This document shows, piece after piece, positions 39,066 to 50,700 of a DNA stretch of 64,000 nt (positions within the stretch are counted from its first letter, which is position 1; the number at the start of each line of letters is the position of its first letter). Location of the stretch: NCBI GenBank assembly GCA_000333855.2, contig CM007333.1:193676-257675 (forward strand), given 5' to 3'. A program made the position numbers and the translations under genes. The stretch is from Endotrypanum monterogeii. Lineage: Eukaryota > Euglenozoa > Kinetoplastea > Trypanosomatida > Trypanosomatidae. The notes below the pieces were generated by a model. The model saw only the letters and a list, made by a program, of their open reading frames with translations. It did no database searches and was not told the DNA's origin.

Positions 39066-40865
39066 TCAGGTCTTCGCTACCGCCTTCTTGGACTTCAGTT
39101 CTTCTTCGTGTTTATCAACAAGAGAGGTCCATAGTTCTTTCACCTCAGGATGGCGCTCCAGGAATAGGTTCCATAGAAACGCCCTCCCGCTCACCGGCTC
39201 TGAGATATCCTCAGGTCGCACCGAGGGCACACGCTTGGCTGTGTCGTCCGGGTCAATGACCGGGTTGTACCCGTCCTTCACAAAGAAAGGACTCCGCAGC
39301 GCCTCCTGGATTCGGATGCGTGCCCGCGGGTCCCAGCGTAGGCAGTCGATGATGAGGCGCACCTCATCATCATCTTCGTCCCCATAAGGGCTCCGTAGGA
39401 TCTCCGCTAGGCTTGGTGCAACGGTGCACGACGTTGGTGCGGTCTTGATCAGTTTTTCGACTGAGTGGATGAACAGCTTCTTCGTTTCGTCGTCGCGATA
39501 CTCGGCGATGGAGCGAATCGCGTCTGCTGACGGCTCGCCCAGAACATGAAAAATGCTCAGCAGTTGTTGTCTGCCACCCATGGAGGCAGTGTAGAAGAGA
39601 GGCCGACCAATCATCATTTCTGCTGCGATGCAGCCGATCGACCACACATCCACACCGTGGAAGCTGTCGTGATCGAGAAAGCCCATCGAGTTATTGCTGG
39701 CCACTGTCAGTGTCTCTGGGGCAGCGTACCACTGGGTGCAGTTATCTAGAACGGTCTGCACACAGTTGGCCGTCGTGTTCAACCCGACGTCGCGACCCTG
39801 GCCGAAGTCGGTGATGCAGGTGCTGTAGCTGCGGTTCATCATGATATTCTCAGGCTTCAGGTCGCGATGTATTACGGGGCACAAATGCAGGTAACCGACA
39901 CCGCGGAATATTTGGTAAAGAATGAATTGACGGTAATCACGTGAGAGGGGGTGAAGAGGGGCCTTTGTCAACGGGCAACACACAGGGGTTCCTCCCACAT
40001 TGTCGTCCTTGCCGCTGCTATCTAGATCGTCTTTTGGAGTTGGTGTATTGACGTCGGTGGGGCAGTCTTGTGAAGAGGACACACCCATTTCTGCCTTGTC
40101 ACCTCTCTCCTCTGAACCTCGGCGAGAACTAGGCTCCGTCTTTCGGTGTTGTTCTGATGCTGTCTGGTCTGTATTGTGCATCTCTTCTTTTTTCTTGACG
40201 CGCGACGCCTGCACAGCGGAGGGGGTGTTACCGGTATCTGAGTTCATTTCCGCGCCTTCGGCTGCAATAAGGTCCATCCGCTTTACCCACGCCGCGTACG
40301 CCGGCGCCAACTCTTCTCGTGTCACAGTGACAGAGTCGAGCACCTCGCGTAGTGTGTAGTCCATTTTTTTCATCACCACATAGACGCAATCGAAGCTGTG
40401 CTGCAGGCGTAGAATTGAGTCGTACGTCATCATATCCACACCTCCGAGAGGGATAAAGAAGTCTGTTGCCGACATGACATTATCGTGCTGGAACGCCATC
40501 ATGAGTTGTATCTCACGGGTGGCGCTCAGCCACATCCGCGGTTGATTGTACTCAAAGAGGTGACGCAATTTTTTGACCGCAACCAAGGTGTGAGTGTCGT
40601 ACACGACTTCTCTCTCCTCGGGAGATAGGGAGGTACTCATGTACTCGGGCGGCGGATTGATCTCGAAGGCCTCCACCAGGTCGTTGTCTCGGGCGGAACA
40701 GACGTAGCCATAGCTGCCTTGTCCAATGAAGGCTACGGCTTCGTAGCGGGAGAGCAGCTCGAACAGCTCCCTCGTCTCCTCGCCGTTCTCATTGAATGCT
40801 ATCATGCACCGCTTCGAGGCGAGCGGATGTCGCAGCATGGTGGTCGACGAAATCTGTTGCGCCAT
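39066..40865 (-). CDS. atypical MAP kinase-like protein kinase (CMGC group)
   Basis: 599 residues. The kinase domain spans nearly the whole protein. Catalytic motifs are intact: Gly loop GQGSYGYV (48-55), VAVKK (Lys98), helix-C ATREIQ (Glu118), HRDLKPEN (333-340, catalytic Asp335), DFG (353-355), APE (382-384), DVWSIGCIAAEM and a CMGC-type insert region. GVGYLHLCPVIHRDLKPENIMMN and QWYAAPETL place it in the MAPK/CMGC group. The activation loop has Val-Leu-Asp (372-374) at the TxY position, and the usual TRWYRAPE is TQWYAAPE. Two large insertions are present: about 61-92 between beta 2 and 3, and about 176-310 (Ser/Thr/Lys/Glu-rich) before helix E. So it is probably active, but not through TxY dual phosphorylation. 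A known kinetoplastid MPK number is not assigned. Confidence 0.88.
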   Translation of the reverse strand: MAQQISSTTMLRHPLASKRCMIAFNENGEETRELFELLSRYEAVAFIGQGSYGYVCSARDNDLVEAFEINPPPEYMSTSLSPEEREVVYDTHTLVAVKKLRHLFEYNQPRMWLSATREIQLMMAFQHDNVMSATDFFIPLGGVDMMTYDSILRLQHSFDCVYVVMKKMDYTLREVLDSVTVTREELAPAYAAWVKRMDLIAAEGAEMNSDTGNTPSAVQASRVKKKEEMHNTDQTASEQHRKTEPSSRRGSEERGDKAEMGVSSSQDCPTDVNTPTPKDDLDSSGKDDNVGGTPVCCPLTKAPLHPLSRDYRQFILYQIFRGVGYLHLCPVIHRDLKPENIMMNRSYSTCITDFGQGRDVGLNTTANCVQTVLDNCTQWYAAPETLTVASNNSMGFLDHDSFHGVDVWSIGCIAAEMMIGRPLFYTASMGGRQQLLSIFHVLGEPSADAIRSIAEYRDDETKKLFIHSVEKLIKTAPTSCTVAPSLAEILRSPYGDEDDDEVRLIIDCLRWDPRARIRIQEALRSPFFVKDGYNPVIDPDDTAKRVPSVRPEDISEPVSGRAFLWNLFLERHPEVKELWTSLVDKHEEELKSKKAVAKT

Positions 40866-41672
40866 GAGTTAAGCTCAACGGGGAGGAGGGGGGGGGGCGG
40901 GGCGGGTTCTATATCAATGCACACACACTGTACGCTGTTCATACCCTTTCAGACACCCACACGCATGCTCTCCCTCTCAGTCTCCCCTCCCCGACGCCAC
41001 CTCTTCTCTTTATATATAAATATATTTGTGTGTGTATATATATAAGTTGTGCTCACTACCTATACTTTCGATACTCGTGTCTTACGTCAAATATCTTATG
41101 AGTGGGAGGCACGCAGGAAAAAAAAAATATATATATAAAAGGTAGGGGTGGGGGAATAGAATGAGGAAGAGTGCGTTCACCGTTGCGCAGAGAGACCCAC
41201 TCATAGGCAACATGTTCAAGCATCGAAAAACAAAGTATAACATTTTCAGTGGCGGTGTGGGGTCGTGTTGCTGTTATGCTTTGTTGTTGTGGGGCGTTTC
41301 TTTTTTAAAATTTTCTCGTCGAGTTCTGTGCCTTCACAGATCCCAATCGAGGGTGTACTATTGGAGGAAGCGGGGAGTCACTATGCACGCACAAAAAGAA
41401 AATATACAGTGCCGCACATTGTCCCTCTCCCTCCCTCCTTTTCGCTGTGATGCAGTCGATATGTTCATCACTGTAGAGGAGAAGCATACTCTGGAGGGAT
41501 GCAAAAAATGCCGTACCCATATATATATATAAATGTATATTTTTAAAGGCTCCTTTCATTAACTTTCGTCGTACGATGTTATACGGCAGGGGTGCAGTTC
41601 CCCTGGTGTCTTCACCTCATGCGCAACATCGCGCCGGCGCGTGTGTTTGAGATGACCTGATGTCATCATTCG
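40866..41672. other. intergenic region
   Basis: G-runs just upstream of the kinase ATG, TA-rich stretches near 41008-41045 and 41130-41140, and a TA tract near 41520-41535. The 123-residue plus-strand frame at 41161 has no recognisable family and lies antisense to the array; it is not called. Confidence 0.6.
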
Positions 41673-43640
41673 TCATCGGAAAAGCTCACACAGACGAAGG
41701 GTCGAGGACGTGGGTGACATGGCGTTGCCGCTCTTTCCATGTGTGAAGGAATCGCTGTCTTTTGCACTCGTCTCTCCAAAGATTGATGAGGGCCAAGCAT
41801 CCGAAAAAGCTCGACAGGCGTAGCAGAGAAAGCAGCTCACTGCCTCCACCGAAACTTCTGATGGGGCGGCGGCAAGAGCTGTAGTGGAGGAGGGTGGTGT
41901 TGCGTCGGTGGTACTCACCGCGAAGAGCAGCGATTGTCGCACCTCTGCCGTACCATTCAGAGGATGTTTCCGTGCGGGGGCCGGCGCGGGGAGGCCACAG
42001 ACGCAGCACATGGCAACGGCTTCATTGCTGCTGGGTTCTTCTGTATGCATCCCATGTGAGTCACGATGCACCGGCGGAGGGGCGATCTGGCGCAGGTCAT
42101 CGCGATTTTGTTGCGCTGTTCGACTTGGAAAAGCTTTCCTGCGCGTCTTTCCTGCGGACTGCAGACTTCTCACTCCTGCTGCTGGGTCGTCGCGATCGGT
42201 GTGAGCGTCCAGGGCATGGGTATCCACAGTGCCGGACACGAGCTTGCGCATTGCAGCAGGGTGTACCTCTAGTTTCTGTACTGTGTTGAGTACGTTGAAG
42301 ATCATCGTGCGGTACGATGCCATCATGGTCAGTACAAACCTCTCCAGGGTGCGGTGGACAGAGGGGGCGGCGGTGGCGGTGCACAGCGCTGGTGTGTAGT
42401 CACAAGAAATACCGCATAGTCGTGTGTACATGATCGTTTCTCTGGGCAGCATCGTGCGCAGGGGACGAAGACACACGACTTCGTGCGTGAATCCACGGAA
42501 TCCGGCGCCGTGTACGACGCCCTCGCCACCGGCACCCGTCACAAGCGCCTCGAGCGCTGCTGTGGCGCACCGAACCGCATTGCTGCCGAGAAGCAAGTGC
42601 GACCATGTTTTCGAGCTTGTGTCTGTTGGCAACGTGTGTGCATCGTCTCTGCGAGAGAATTCTTCGCCTGCCGCGCTGCCAGTTACAGCAGCAGGATCAG
42701 CTTCGCGCTGAAGGTATTCCGTGCACACGCGCTGCGCAGCACGGCAGAGCGTCTGTTGCCGCACACGGGCATAGAGAGCTTCGCGGTCGCCCAGCGACAA
42801 TCTACTGGCATGCAGGGAATGGTGAACCTCATGCACATAGCTGTTCGGAAGAAAGTCACTGTAGTGAAATACGCGCATCTCTGCCTCTCCGAACATGGCT
42901 GCCGTCGTCTCACCGCCCACTTTCGTGTGCCGTTGCATCGACTGCGGCCATGGCGATGTTTTAGAGTCATCGTCATTCTCCATACTCAAGGGTGGAGCAC
43001 ACGGGACCATTTCTCCCTTTGCCGTGACGCTGTATTTCTCTTTTTTTTTCTTGTGTCCAGCAGAGACCTCGTCGTGGCAGACCCAGCGCGGTGGCTGCTG
43101 CTGGACGTACTTGCGCAGTGTCGTGAACTGCTGCATCATTGTTGCCCGAACTTGCTTGATTGCCTCATGGCGACCACTACTTTCATGCCGTGAGAAGATC
43201 TTAGAGGGTGATGAGGATGATGGCGGCGGTGGTAGCACCAGTTCATCTTCGCACAAGTGGAACGGTAACAGTATCAGGCTAGAGATCGACGATGTCCCCA
43301 CGGTGGGTACCTTCCTCTGGGGAGTTTGTTGCCAGTGTTCACTCTCCCTACAAGCATGTTCCTGCTGTGCCGGTTGTTGTCGCTGCTGCTGGCGGCGAAT
43401 CTGCTCGTGCGCCTTGTGACGCATCTGGCCCAGCTCGTACAGCATCATCATCGAGTTGGGGCCACCTGACACGGCCACAGCAAGCGGCATGTCACTTGGC
43501 ACTCGGCACTGCTGAAGGATGTTCTCTCGCACCACACCGGCGCAGTAGGCGAGGAAGCAGTCCGTGCAGTATAATTTCGATGGTCCATCGCGGCTAACCA
43601 CCGTGCCGATACCCTGCTTACACTTGAAGCATTTGTTCAT
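41673..43640 (-). CDS. CTU2: cytoplasmic tRNA 2-thiolation protein 2 (CTU2/NCS2)
   Basis: 655 residues. The N-terminal zinc-binding CxxC pairs (C4/C7, C25/C28) and the nearby PP-loop-like PLAVAVSGGPNSMMMLYEL (about 52-70) match CTU2/NCS2. In the middle YSDFLPNSYVHEVH and CLRPLRTMLPRETIMYTRLCG (the last conserved in CTU2) are recognisable. The C terminus has CCVCGLPAP and CFLCYACRAF, the second cysteine cluster of the family. CTU1-CTU2 transfers sulfur from URM1 to U34 of tRNA Lys, Gln and Glu; CTU2 itself is the non-catalytic partner. The protein is longer than human CTU2 because of Gln/His/Ser-rich insertions. The start is the ATG directly before the first CxxC. Confidence 0.85.
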   Translation of the reverse strand: MNKCFKCKQGIGTVVSRDGPSKLYCTDCFLAYCAGVVRENILQQCRVPSDMPLAVAVSGGPNSMMMLYELGQMRHKAHEQIRRQQQRQQPAQQEHACRESEHWQQTPQRKVPTVGTSSISSLILLPFHLCEDELVLPPPPSSSSPSKIFSRHESSGRHEAIKQVRATMMQQFTTLRKYVQQQPPRWVCHDEVSAGHKKKKEKYSVTAKGEMVPCAPPLSMENDDDSKTSPWPQSMQRHTKVGGETTAAMFGEAEMRVFHYSDFLPNSYVHEVHHSLHASRLSLGDREALYARVRQQTLCRAAQRVCTEYLQREADPAAVTGSAAGEEFSRRDDAHTLPTDTSSKTWSHLLLGSNAVRCATAALEALVTGAGGEGVVHGAGFRGFTHEVVCLRPLRTMLPRETIMYTRLCGISCDYTPALCTATAAPSVHRTLERFVLTMMASYRTMIFNVLNTVQKLEVHPAAMRKLVSGTVDTHALDAHTDRDDPAAGVRSLQSAGKTRRKAFPSRTAQQNRDDLRQIAPPPVHRDSHGMHTEEPSSNEAVAMCCVCGLPAPAPARKHPLNGTAEVRQSLLFAVSTTDATPPSSTTALAAAPSEVSVEAVSCFLCYACRAFSDAWPSSIFGETSAKDSDSFTHGKSGNAMSPTSSTLRLCELFR

Positions 43641-44388
43641 CCTATAGAAAGCAGCAGTGTTTGTGTGTGTGGTGGGGGGGGAGGGGGGGATTGTACGGGT
43701 TGAGCTACCGACAGCAACAAGTGATGATAAGAAACTGCGTCATTTTCGTTGTGCACGCACACGTATATGTGGTTAGAGCGACGGTTGGGGGGGGGGGAGG
43801 AGGTGGGGATGTGGTGACAGAGGGAGGGGAAGGCCCGCACGCAGGCGGATTGCCTTCGCCGCGCCCACCGTCCTGGTTAAATCATTCGTTGCCACTCCAG
43901 GGTCCACGCGCTGGAAAATAGTGTGACTGCGAGGAGGGTGGTGGTGGTACGTGGCTTCTCCGTCGCTGCCCCTGTAGTCTTCGCGTCACATCTGAGGCCC
44001 CTCCGCGCTTAAAAAAAAAAGAAAATTATCCCTTTTCGTCGCAGTTACAGGTCATATTATCAAACCGTACAAGTGGAACCCCCCCCCCCCCGCCTCCCCA
44101 TCACCCCTCTTGGGGATCATCCCGTTGGTCGCGGCGGCAGCAGCGGTGGGATAGGGATAGGGAGGGGGTTTATTGCCGTCGTGGTGGATGGACACAGCTC
44201 GCTTAGCGACAACGAAGAGGAGACCCATAGAGGGCGAGCAACCATTTGGGTGACAGTTACATCAGGAGCAGAAACAAAAAAAACGAGGGAGGAGAGGGGG
44301 GGAACACGACTTGGTTGTGTATCCTTCCCTCCCTCACACACAACACAGCACATATACACCGCACACACACACACACACACGTACATAC

Positions 44389-44427
<39 letters not shown>

Positions 44428-44753
44428 CGTATATATATACACACAGTGAATGGAGCCTGGGAAGACAGTCATGAGGAATTTCCAAGCAACTTTAAAGACA
44501 AACTGGAGATATTTTTCCCCCTCTTTCTTTCCCTCTCTGTGCGCAGCTACTTCTTCACGGCGAAAGAGGGGAGGGGGGGGGAGGCTGGTCGAGAGACGCA
44601 GTTCTAAGGGTTTAGTGGGAGGATAGGTGTGTGTGTGTGTGTATTAAGGAAAAAAGAGAGAAACCTCTGATACACAGCCATACATAGGGGTATATACACA
44701 CATACACATACACACACACTGCAGTATTCACCTGTTCGACTCTACCGGCAATG
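43641..44753. other. intergenic region
   Basis: G-rich runs (43675-43689, 43788-43802), a C12 run near 44080, an A10 run near 44010, a CA/TA microsatellite (44362-44422) and GT/CA tracts near 44625-44645 and 44695-44720. No gene is seen. Confidence 0.65.
44362..44422. repeat. CA then TA compound microsatellite
   Basis: CA units (44362-44380) followed, after a GTACATACG spacer, by about 16 TA units. Confidence 0.92.
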
Positions 44754-45431
44754 TTAAAGATCATGTATGACGACACCAGGCTTGCGTCTTGTCTTTTTGT
44801 TCTTCCGATTACCCTTGAGTTCCTTGCTGGCATTAAGCAACGCGGCGTGACGGTCGACTGCCTCGTGAGGTGGGGCTACACCGGGGACTAACTCCAACGC
44901 AGACAACGTCTCGGCTGCCACTGCACAGTCTGCAATGACGCGACTCGACGCTACAGGAGAGGGGGAAGCTGTTAGCGTAGTTGTCTTACCATGGAGAACG
45001 GGTGCGGGCAACTGTGCGGGGGTAGGTAGCACATCTGCTGCTGCTGTTGCCGCCGCAGCCGCCGCCGCCTTCTGTTTCTTCAGCTGGCGTGCCTGACGTG
45101 CCTGCCTGCGTCGCAGCGCTACCGCGGGTTCTTCCAACTCACAAAGGACATCGCGCACGCCTTGCTGCTGCGCGTGCTCATTTAACATAGCAGGTGATAC
45201 AGTGGCGAGGTGTGCGAACACTGTATCGACAAATTTCCACTGTGAGTAGTGCACGCGGTATGTCACCGCCCACGGCCGCGCCGTCCAGGGTAAGTACCGA
45301 CCAGTCGTCTCACTGGCAGACTCTGCGGCTGCATCTTTCGTGTCGGCCCCTGCAGACAGTCGCCTTGACCGCGGCGCTGATCCGCCCGCACTGCTGAAGA
45401 GTGCCCATGAGAGGCTGGTGCGTCGAAGCAT
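44754..45431 (-). CDS. conserved hypothetical protein, predicted mitochondrial
   Basis: 225 residues. The N terminus (MLRRTSLSWALFSSAGGSAP) is a likely mitochondrial targeting peptide: basic, Ser-rich, no acidic residue in the first 27. A short non-repetitive core follows: GRYLPWTARPWAVTYRVHYS and QWKFVDTVFAHLATVSPAML. Then come an Arg/Gln/Lys-rich and Ala-rich helix (about 105-135), a low-complexity linker, and a strongly basic C terminus (KGNRKNKKTRRKPGVVIHD). This composition would suit a mitoribosomal or RNA-binding protein, but no family is recognised, so that is a guess only. Confidence 0.6.
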   Translation of the reverse strand: MLRRTSLSWALFSSAGGSAPRSRRLSAGADTKDAAAESASETTGRYLPWTARPWAVTYRVHYSQWKFVDTVFAHLATVSPAMLNEHAQQQGVRDVLCELEEPAVALRRRQARQARQLKKQKAAAAAAATAAADVLPTPAQLPAPVLHGKTTTLTASPSPVASSRVIADCAVAAETLSALELVPGVAPPHEAVDRHAALLNASKELKGNRKNKKTRRKPGVVIHDL

Positions 45432-45870
45432 ATCTCGCTGAACACGCTCTAAATCTCAAGAGGGAATGAAAGGTCGAGGATGCATACACACCCCAGCACA
45501 GAGAGGAGAAATGGGCCGGTGGCGGTGATGAGGGGAAACGATTGGATATCCGACCTCAACACACACAGAGCAACAGCAGCAACAATCAATAAATGAATGA
45601 AAGCACGCTTTTTGAAGGGGGAAAAAAGCAATACAAAAAAAAAAATGTGTCTATGTCGTTATATCGAGAAGGTGTCCGACTTTAGCTGTCCCGTGGCAAG
45701 GGGGAGAAATTTGATAATCGTGAGGGAGGAGAGGGGGGGGGCAGAAAATAGAAAAGAGGAGAACTTCTTTTCGTGGGCGCGTGTCACAGGAGGTGGGCAA
45801 GGTGCGACCTGCTTTGGTAAATAAAAAAGGGGAAGAGGTCGCAGAGGAACCACAAACCCACACATGTGCA

Positions 45871-45911
<41 letters not shown>

Positions 45912-46165
45912 GATGCAGATATACAGAGAGAGAGGGGGCGAATGGGGAGGGGGGGGGAGGGGGTGCTGAGAGGTCTAGTGAGAGTACGAAATGAGCAAAG
46001 ATGGAGGGGAGAGGGAATGAGGGGTGGGGTAAGAGGTGGACGACGCAGCACACACGCCGCGTGCGGGAGTGGTGGAGGTTCAGATGATACAGATGTGCAA
46101 CAAGCCTTGGCTTCGCTCCCGAATACAGCGAGGAACGACGACAAGGGGAGGGTAGGAGCTACAAT

Positions 46166-46198
<33 letters not shown>

Positions 46199-47785
46199 AC
46201 ACGCGCGCAAAATACAAGTTGCTGCCCGAGTTGTCGTCTTAGATACTTAAAGAGAGTAGAGGATGACTAGGCTAATGACGGTGTAAAGAACGACGGGTCA
46301 AATGTAGTGTGATGTAGAGAGGGAAAAAATATGTATAAATATAAATATATATTTTTGAATTTGTACGTGCAGCTTGAAGAAACTGCTGAGAGGCCGCTGC
46401 GATGGTAGATGCAACCACCGCGTAAGTTAAGTGGATCATGTAAGTGTGTGTGTGGGTGGGGGGGGGCGGAAGTCGAGAGAGAGAAGCGGAGGGGAGGGGT
46501 GGATTGCAGAACAGTAGATGAACACGAGAGCTGGAAGAGAAACGGTGCACGACATATGCTTTCCAAAAGAGAGCTGTTCTGTTCTCTTATTTATGGGCAC
46601 TGGAAAAAAAAATACATATGTGATGCTCGACGAGTATACGTACGTACGCGCGAGCACCGAAACAGTAGACTATCCCCCCCCCCCCACACACACACACAAC
46701 TGCCGTTGTCCATGCCGCTTCCTCACTCTCCTTGTTTAGTTCTATACTCCATCACCACCATTTCTGTGCTGGACATAGGGCTACAAGAGTTGTAACGTAA
46801 GCAGGGAGCACGGGAGGAGGGAGGCATGTCAGGCCAGAGCTTTACCCCAAAAAAACTCAAAGCACCATCGCACACCTGCACGAGCCTTAGCTGAGCATGA
46901 TATTCGTTGAACTCGCATGCATAGGCATATATATGCTCACAGAGAGGAAGAGAATGTAACCACCCCTAAAACACACACACAAACGCACAAAAAAAAAATA
47001 AATGACAAACAGTGTTCAAACAAATCACCCTTGCGGTACATCGTTCGGTGTGTCCTCATGTCGCCAAGGTGTGACCTCTTCAATAAATAATAATAGGTAT
47101 TGGTTTTGCACACAGCCCCCCCCCCCCCCCTACCCCTTGGCAGTATCCACCCTTCTTTTCTATCCCGTCGTTCATGAGTACTTTGGAGCAGGGGATGGGC
47201 ACGAGCCCGACGCGCCATCATGCGCACCCGCCACTCCTTTCCTCCCCCCTGTCCTCATTGTCACACCTTCACTCGTGTGGGGACTATGCGGTGTGCAGAG
47301 GACTTGAACGCACGCGAGCGAGAGTTGTGTATGTGTGTTTGTGTGTGTGTGTGGGAGGGGGGGGGCGGCGCTTTCTATGCGACACGAACATATATATATA
47401 TATATATGTAGAGGGGGAGGAGTACAGAGATTTTTTAAATTTCTGGGCAACATAACTTTCAACACAAGTTGCAGCGCATCACAAGATATACAATGGGTGA
47501 GCAACGAAGAGAGGAGAGCGATGAGGAGCGGTTTGGATGTTTGCAATGGAGATCAGTCTATTTCTACACACACACACACACAAAATAATAATAAAAAGAT
47601 TATATATATATATATATATATATATGAAACCGAAGACACAGATACTAGATCAGAGGAGGAAGGGGTGTGGGGATCCTATTTGTCCTGTGTTCAAGCGCGT
47701 CGTCACACAACCCATTTCGCAGGTCAGCCCTAGTCGAGCTCTCATCGAGCGAGGGGGGGGGTGCTTCTCTTCTCTTCTCGCCACG
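45432..47785. other. intergenic region (2.35 kb), rich in microsatellites
   Basis: A10 run near 45635, CA tract (45874-45910), G-run near 45952, CA tract (46166-46193), TA-rich stretch near 46332-46356, C11 run near 46674, C14 run near 47117, TA tracts (47390-47409, 47600-47625), CA tract near 47564-47582. Short open frames (up to 183 residues on the minus strand at 45659) are Cys-Val/Pro/Leu repeats translated from the microsatellites. No gene is seen. Confidence 0.65.
45874..45910. repeat. (CA)n microsatellite
   Basis: Continuous CA dinucleotides, 37 bases. Confidence 0.97.
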
Positions 47786-50700
47786 TCACTGTCCCATCGC
47801 GTCCAAGTCCTCGCAGCTGCTCAGGGACAGCTGCAAGCCAAACAGCTGGAACGCCAATGTCTCGCTTAGTTTGACGAGAAAATGTCTCGGGTACGCTATG
47901 TCTAGCTCATCTTGCAGGGTTGCCCCGGCCATCAGCGCTGCCCGGACATCCAGCAAGCCCAGGGATGACCTGCTGCTGCTTCCCTTCCAGGCCTGAATGA
48001 TGCAGTGGATTGACTTGCTCACTTCCTCTTCGAAATCCCGCAGATACCGCGCCTCTTCGGCGGAGGGCCTCAACAAGTGGTGAGGCACTCGTACCAGCTG
48101 CACAGACGCGTCCCTCGCCGGGGCTGCGCTGGCGATGGGGGAGGAGGTGCGCGTACGGTCGGAGCCCTTCTGCTTCGCTAATATCTCTTTGCGTGAACCT
48201 TCGGGGCACACAAATGGGGAGCATTCGGGGGCCGCCGACACCGGAGCCGCCCGCATCAGCGAGAGCCGGCTGGCCGGGATTGTAGCGATGCGGTTCCAAA
48301 CGGCCGAGTCGGGGCTCTTGGCGGGTGTGCCTGATTTTTTGGTGCTGGCCAGGTCGTTGCTATCGGAACTACTGCTACAGATCCTCGCCTTCGCGCTTTC
48401 CTTTGCCGGGCTGCCGATTGATATCGCGGGTGCCACCGGTGAGCCGGTCCGCCGCTGCCACTGCTGTGACTTCGCCGGTGCCTCACCTCTCTGCAACCTA
48501 CCAGCGCCGGCGCCACTGTTGATGCCAGCCTTGGTCTTTTCTTGGTTCAAACTATAGCTAAGATGGTGCAGCTGCCGCAGTTGCTCATAGCGTTGCAGCG
48601 CGGCTCTCTGCCGACCAGAGAGCCCCTTCAGAGCTTTGTTGTCGTCCACTGCCTCACTGGGTGAGATGAGGTCCTCCCTTTCCCGCCCCGCATCGGCGTC
48701 ATGACGAGAAAGTGCGGAGGTTACTGCTGAAAGCGCGGTAAGATGACTCTGTCCCTCGACAAGGAGCAGCTGCGGTAGATACTCCTGCATCCGCTGGGCG
48801 GATGGCGAGTCTTTGGTGTAGTGAAACACCTCCTTTAGCACAAAGAAGAGGCCTGCCCCGACCAAATAATTGTGGATGTCGCCCAGCTTGTCGATGCTCG
48901 GGAAGCACTGATAGAGAAAATTTTTGACAAAGTCGTAGTTGTCACGGCTCTCCTGTTGCTGCTCTGGGTCATTCGTGTCGTAGCTGGGAAGATAAATTTG
49001 ACCCACGAAGGTCAGGTCCTTCGTCGCCTCACGTATCCACTCCCGCTCACTGCGCACACCGTAGCAGTCGAGGATGATGCCGTTTCGGTCCTCCACCCGC
49101 TCCAGCCTCGCTTGCTGTTCCTCACGCGTCGGCAGCTCGCGCTGCTTGGCGTCGTCAAAGGGTGTATGGCTGAAGATGAGTTGCCATGCGTAAATGGCTG
49201 CTGCGCAGAACACCCGAGATGTCAGGTTGTATGCCATGCCCCACTGCTCGAAGGGGCGGTGGAACGGCTTCACGACGGGCTTGGCGTGGTGCAGCTCGTT
49301 TGCGTCGACGACACTCTCGTAGCGTGTCGACACGGGGACAGGTAGGGTTGTTTCCACTGCCGGACTACTGCGGCTGCGCGTCCTCGTCTCCGAGTTGACT
49401 ATGCCCTCGTGAGAAGATAGACCACTTCCCCTGTCGAGGTGCGTGAGGGGGTCGTCAATCAAGCGATTCATGTCGCTCGAGGGGATGAGCACTTCATATG
49501 CGCAGCAGTGGTAGCGCCGCAGGTTGGAGAAACGGATGTACAGCACACCCGCTTCGATCCAGCGTCGCTGTTGCGCTGTGACCGCGCTACCGTCTTGGTG
49601 GTTTTGGCTCAATGTGTGCGTACGAGTGTCGTCCGGGTTGGTTGGTGAGGATCCACTGAGGGACTGGTGGTGATGCGTGATGCCAACCATGCCACCGTGG
49701 GCGTCATTCATCGCGGGTGGCGCTTCGCTTTGCTGGCGCTCCTCGCCGCCGTTTGACTGGTAGTTCGCCGCGCTCCCGCAGCTGTTGTCGAGGTATGCCA
49801 TGGGGGCATTCGCAGGGTAGCGCAGAGCTGCGGTGCACGTGGCATAGAGCAGTGAAGGCGGGGCGTTCAGCAAGCGGTGAATCGCTGAGACAGTGAAGCT
49901 GTTGCTTTCTCCATGGTAGTCTTGTAAGTCAAAAGTGGAGATCCCGCTGGTGGCGAGGGGTAGTGGTGACACACTCGCAGGGATAAAGGGCGCTTTGCAA
50001 TCCCTTGCGCCGCCCCCGGTTTCAGACGAGCACGATGAGGATTGCGCCGTGCTCGAGGTGAGGGCGGCCGAGGATGCCAAAGCGCCTTTTCGCTGCTCTC
50101 GTGCCCGCTGGAACCGCTCCCGTGACCCGGTGCTAGACACTGTCGCCGCCTCCGAGCTCGTCTTCCCGTTCCCTTCGAGTTCGTTGCCACGCGTCTTGGC
50201 TGTTTTTTCATTCACGTCGGCTACTCCTCTGGCGGCCGCCGCGAGAGCGTCTGCTTCTCGGCCTTGCTGCTGCTGTTGCTGCTGCCTTCGCTCTTCAATG
50301 AGACGTCGCAGCCGCCGGCGACACACCCAAAGCCACAAGAACGCGTTACGCCGCGCCGCAAACACTTTTTGCCGCTGCTCCGCGTTCTTAATGTGGTGCA
50401 CACTCTGCTGTTCTGCAGCGGCGCGGCGGAAGCAGCGCAGCGAGGCCCACCACACCGCGATCTGACGCGCCGCTGCAGCCATGGAGCCGCTGGGCCCCAC
50501 GATATGCTGTTGTGTTGCTGTGGGAGGTTGTGGCGGTGTTGTTGCGATGAGCTGCGTGGTCACCACGCTGGGTGCATCATCGTGGCGTGGGGAGAGGAGC
50601 TCCACATCTTCTGGGTTCAAGCGCTGTGAGGCGCTTGGGAGACTCGGTAAACTCGAGGCGCTTTCTGCGGCGTAAGCATGCATCACTTTGGTTTGACTGC

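Noticed and set aside
41161..41532. 123-codon plus-strand frame between kinase and CTU2
   Set aside because: It runs against the array direction and has no recognisable motif; it is interrupted by low-complexity sequence.
45659..46210. 183-codon minus-strand frame in the long spacer
   Set aside because: Consists mostly of Cys-Val repeats from (CA)n plus Pro/Leu runs from homopolymers.
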